From contig JAIFMH010000116.1 of NCBI GenBank assembly GCA_020048595.1, forward strand, positions 1-5,331: 5,331 bases of DNA, written 5' to 3'. The notes beneath the pieces were generated by a model. The model searched no databases and was not told where the DNA came from. It was given only the letters and a program-made list of their open reading frames with translations. The position numbers were made by a program, and so were the translations under genes. Every line of letters starts with the position of its first letter. The first letter of the stretch is position 1. Below are positions 3,201-5,331 of this stretch, piece after piece. Origin of the DNA: Bacteroidota bacterium (GTDB lineage Bacteria; Bacteroidota; Bacteroidia; Bacteroidales; UBA4417).

Positions 3201-5331
3201 TTGCTGTTTCTGCTGTTGGCTGGTTTCGAAAGTACGGCAGCTAACGAAATCATTATCAATGCATCAGGTCATAACAGCATAAATGTAATCGAAAACACAA
3301 CCTCCTGTTTAAGAGTTAGCAACACGATCAGCAGTTTAAACACACTTTTCACGAAAAGCGAGAATGGTGAATTTGTTGAATTAATATTGAATTCCTATTC
3401 AAAAACAAATACCGTCGGTGCTCCACAATTACCTGTACTCAGCAAATTGATCGAAATACCTGCAGGCTCAAATCCAGAGGTGAAAGTTATCAGTTATGAT
3501 GTTAAGGAATACTCACTGGCTGATTTTGGAATAACGCAAAAGCTAATGCCTGTTCAGGCTCCGCAACCAAAGAGCAATAGCCAGGTTCATCCTTTCGAAA
3601 TCAATAAAAAACTTTACGGAGCCAACAGCTTTTATGGCGAAGCATTAGCCCGTATTGATGTTGCAGGCTATCTGCGTGATGTGCAACTTGCCAATCTGAT
3701 TCTTTCGCCAGTTGATTACAATCCGGTTACAAATACCATCCGGGTGTACAACAATCTGGTTGTTGAAATCCTTTTCACCGGCGCAAACAGATTAAAGTAT
3801 GCAGAGATAAAAGCACAAACACAATCGCCTTATTACAAAAATGTTTTCAGTAATGTGCTTAATTATCAGCTGGTTGAAGCAATAACTGAAGCTGTAGCCA
3901 ATGTTCCTGTAAAATATGTTATCGTTTCTGATCCAATGTTCCGCGAAACGTTACAGCCTTTTGTGGCGTGGAAAATAAAACGCGGATTTAATGTTATTGA
4001 AGCATACACCAATGATCCTGCAGTTGGTACAAGTTTAAGTTCTATCAAAGCTTACCTCCTGAATCTATATTCTTCTGCAACATCTGCTGATCCTGCTCCG
4101 ACTTTTGTATTGTTTGTAGGTGATGTGGCCCAGATTCCGGCTTACAACTGCGGCGATCATGTGAGCGATTTGTATTATTGCGAATATACCGGTGATTACC
4201 TTCCCGAAGTATTTTATGGCAGGTTCTCCGCCAATACTATCGGGGAATTACTACCACAGATCAGCAAAACTCTTCAATACGAGCAATACCTGATGCCTGA
4301 TCCATCCTATCTGAACGATATTGTAATGGCGGCTGGAGCTGATGCATCCCACCAGGCAAAATGGGGAAACGGACAAGTAAATTATGGAACCAACTATTAC
4401 TTTAACGAAGCTCATAGCCTGTTGCCTCATATATACCTGCAGCCTGAACCTGCAGGAAGCAATTTTTCGAAAAGCATTCAGGCAACTATCAGCAATGGTG
4501 TTTCCTATGCCAATTACTCTGCACATGGAAACCCGGAAGGTTGGGCTGATCCTTCGTTCACTGTATCGGATATTGCTAATCTTAAAAATGCGGATAAATA
4601 TGGATTGATGGTTGGAAACAGCTGCCAGACTAGCGCTTTTGACCAACATTCATTTGGTGAAGCACTTCTGAGAGCCGAAAATAAAGGTGCGATGGGTTAC
4701 ATTGGCGCATCCGGACTGAGCTATTGGGACGAAGATTATTGGTGGAGCGTAGGAAACGGATCAATTGTATCGGATCCAACTTATGAAACAACAGGTGCAG
4801 GAGCTTATGACCGGATTTTCCATGATCACGGCGAACCCCGTTCCGAATGGTATAGTACGATGGGACAGATGGTTTTTGCAGGAAACCTTGCCGTGCAGGA
4901 ATCAAATTCAGGAATTAAAAGATATTATTGGGAAATCTATTGCCTGATGGGCGATCCATCCACCATGATTTATTTCGGGGTTCCGGCTCCTCTCACTGCT
5001 GATTATAATCCGCTAATACCTATAGGCACATCAACTTTTGAAGTCAGGACGGAGCCTTATGCTTCGGTTGCAATCAGTAAAAACAAAAAATTATTTGGAG
5101 TAGCCGAAGCGGATGAAAACGGCATGGCTGTTATTTCATTTCAACCTTTTACAGAGACTGTCTATTTAAATGTTGTAGTTACTAAACAAAACCGGCAACC
5201 GTATATCGACAGTGTAAGAATTGAATCTCCCAAGGAACCTTATCTTGTTCTAAAAAAAATCATGATAAAGGATATTGGCGGGAATGGCAATATGGTACCG
5301 GAGCCTGGTGAACCACTCACCATTCATGTCG
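3201..5331 (+). CDS. Gingipain-family (C25) secreted cysteine protease, 3' end outside window
   Basis: This frame is open from 3096 to the window edge. It encodes a clan CD cysteine protease like Porphyromonas gingivalis RgpB. Residue numbers count from TTG at 3201, the only ATG/GTG/TTG-type codon before the mature part other than TTG at 3216. Translated upstream, the frame reads LKIQIVSRALLFLLLAGF then ESTAANE, a typical Sec signal sequence, so the true start is probably at 3162-3186. In order: a C25 propeptide-like region (GAPQLPVL at 73-80), the catalytic domain from KYVIVSDP (238) to about 594, and an Ig-like domain with SVAISKNKKLFG (about 600-672). A domain opening with GNGNMVPEPGEP follows. 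Catalytic His442 sits in NYSAHG and Cys475 in VGNSCQTSAFD. Their 33-residue spacing equals His211-Cys244 of RgpB, and DPS, DKY and FGEALLRA are shared. Export by the type IX system is expected, with the C-terminal sorting domain beyond the window. Cleavage specificity cannot be read here. Confidence 0.9.
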   Translation, partial: MLFLLLAGFESTAANEIIINASGHNSINVIENTTSCLRVSNTISSLNTLFTKSENGEFVELILNSYSKTNTVGAPQLPVLSKLIEIPAGSNPEVKVISYDVKEYSLADFGITQKLMPVQAPQPKSNSQVHPFEINKKLYGANSFYGEALARIDVAGYLRDVQLANLILSPVDYNPVTNTIRVYNNLVVEILFTGANRLKYAEIKAQTQSPYYKNVFSNVLNYQLVEAITEAVANVPVKYVIVSDPMFRETLQPFVAWKIKRGFNVIEAYTNDPAVGTSLSSIKAYLLNLYSSATSADPAPTFVLFVGDVAQIPAYNCGDHVSDLYYCEYTGDYLPEVFYGRFSANTIGELLPQISKTLQYEQYLMPDPSYLNDIVMAAGADASHQAKWGNGQVNYGTNYYFNEAHSLLPHIYLQPEPAGSNFSKSIQATISNGVSYANYSAHGNPEGWADPSFTVSDIANLKNADKYGLMVGNSCQTSAFDQHSFGEALLRAENKGAMGYIGASGLSYWDEDYWWSVGNGSIVSDPTYETTGAGAYDRIFHDHGEPRSEWYSTMGQMVFAGNLAVQESNSGIKRYYWEIYCLMGDPSTMIYFGVPAPLTADYNPLIPIGTSTFEVRTEPYASVAISKNKKLFGVAEADENGMAVISFQPFTETVYLNVVVTKQNRQPYIDSVRIESPKEPYLVLKKIMIKDIGGNGNMVPEPGEPLTIHV

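Noticed and set aside
4251..4649. Minus-strand open frame of 132 codons opposite the protease catalytic domain
   Set aside because: The plus strand encodes the conserved His and Cys motifs here, so the opposite frame is incidental.

Overview
The window reads as chromosome from a Bacteroidota bacterium, most likely of the Bacteroidales or a related order. Four things point there: three minus-strand genes are preceded by the same TAACTTTG box, which fits the Bacteroidota -7 consensus TAnnTTTG; Shine-Dalgarno sequences are largely absent; there are lipoproteins with an acidic stretch right after the lipobox cysteine; and there is a gingipain-family (C25) protease of the kind exported by type IX secretion. 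The sequence is fairly AT-rich, and the intergenic DNA more so.

Left half (1-1876, all minus strand). Transcription runs from right to left through two tandem FKBP-type peptidyl-prolyl isomerase lipoprotein genes (1409-1876 and 733-1197), recX (212-727) and the first codons of prfB (1-65, cut by the window edge). The downstream FKBP gene and recX are 5 bp apart and probably share a transcript. prfB and both FKBP genes have their own TAACTTTG promoter box. The two FKBP genes are about 60% identical by eye and are a tandem duplication. A 26-bp block upstream of each promoter has been kept at exactly the same distance from the -7 box. The prfB fragment stops inside what looks like the RF2 programmed +1 frameshift site (AGGAGG, three bases, then CTTTG).

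Middle (1877-3137). An AT-rich divergent intergenic region of about 370 bp separates the FKBP genes from a plus-strand ArsM-like arsenic methyltransferase (2249-3046) with Cys/His-rich ends. Two hairpins follow it. The second has a 10-bp perfect outer stem and a T run and is a good intrinsic terminator.

Right half (3138-5331). A long plus-strand frame, open to the window edge, encodes a gingipain-like C25 cysteine protease: Sec-type signal sequence, propeptide-like domain, catalytic domain with His and Cys 33 residues apart as in RgpB, an Ig-like domain, and the start of a further domain. The frame has no ATG or GTG before the signal sequence, so its start is unresolved: a TTG, a rare AUU/AUA start, or a small frameshift.

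The genes do not form one pathway. The left half is housekeeping (translation termination, RecA control, envelope protein folding), arsM is a stand-alone detoxification gene, and the protease is a secreted product. No mobile element, CRISPR array, tRNA or rRNA was seen. No clearly new multi-gene system is visible; the most informative points are the recoding site, the conserved block upstream of the duplicated FKBP promoters, and the missing protease start codon.
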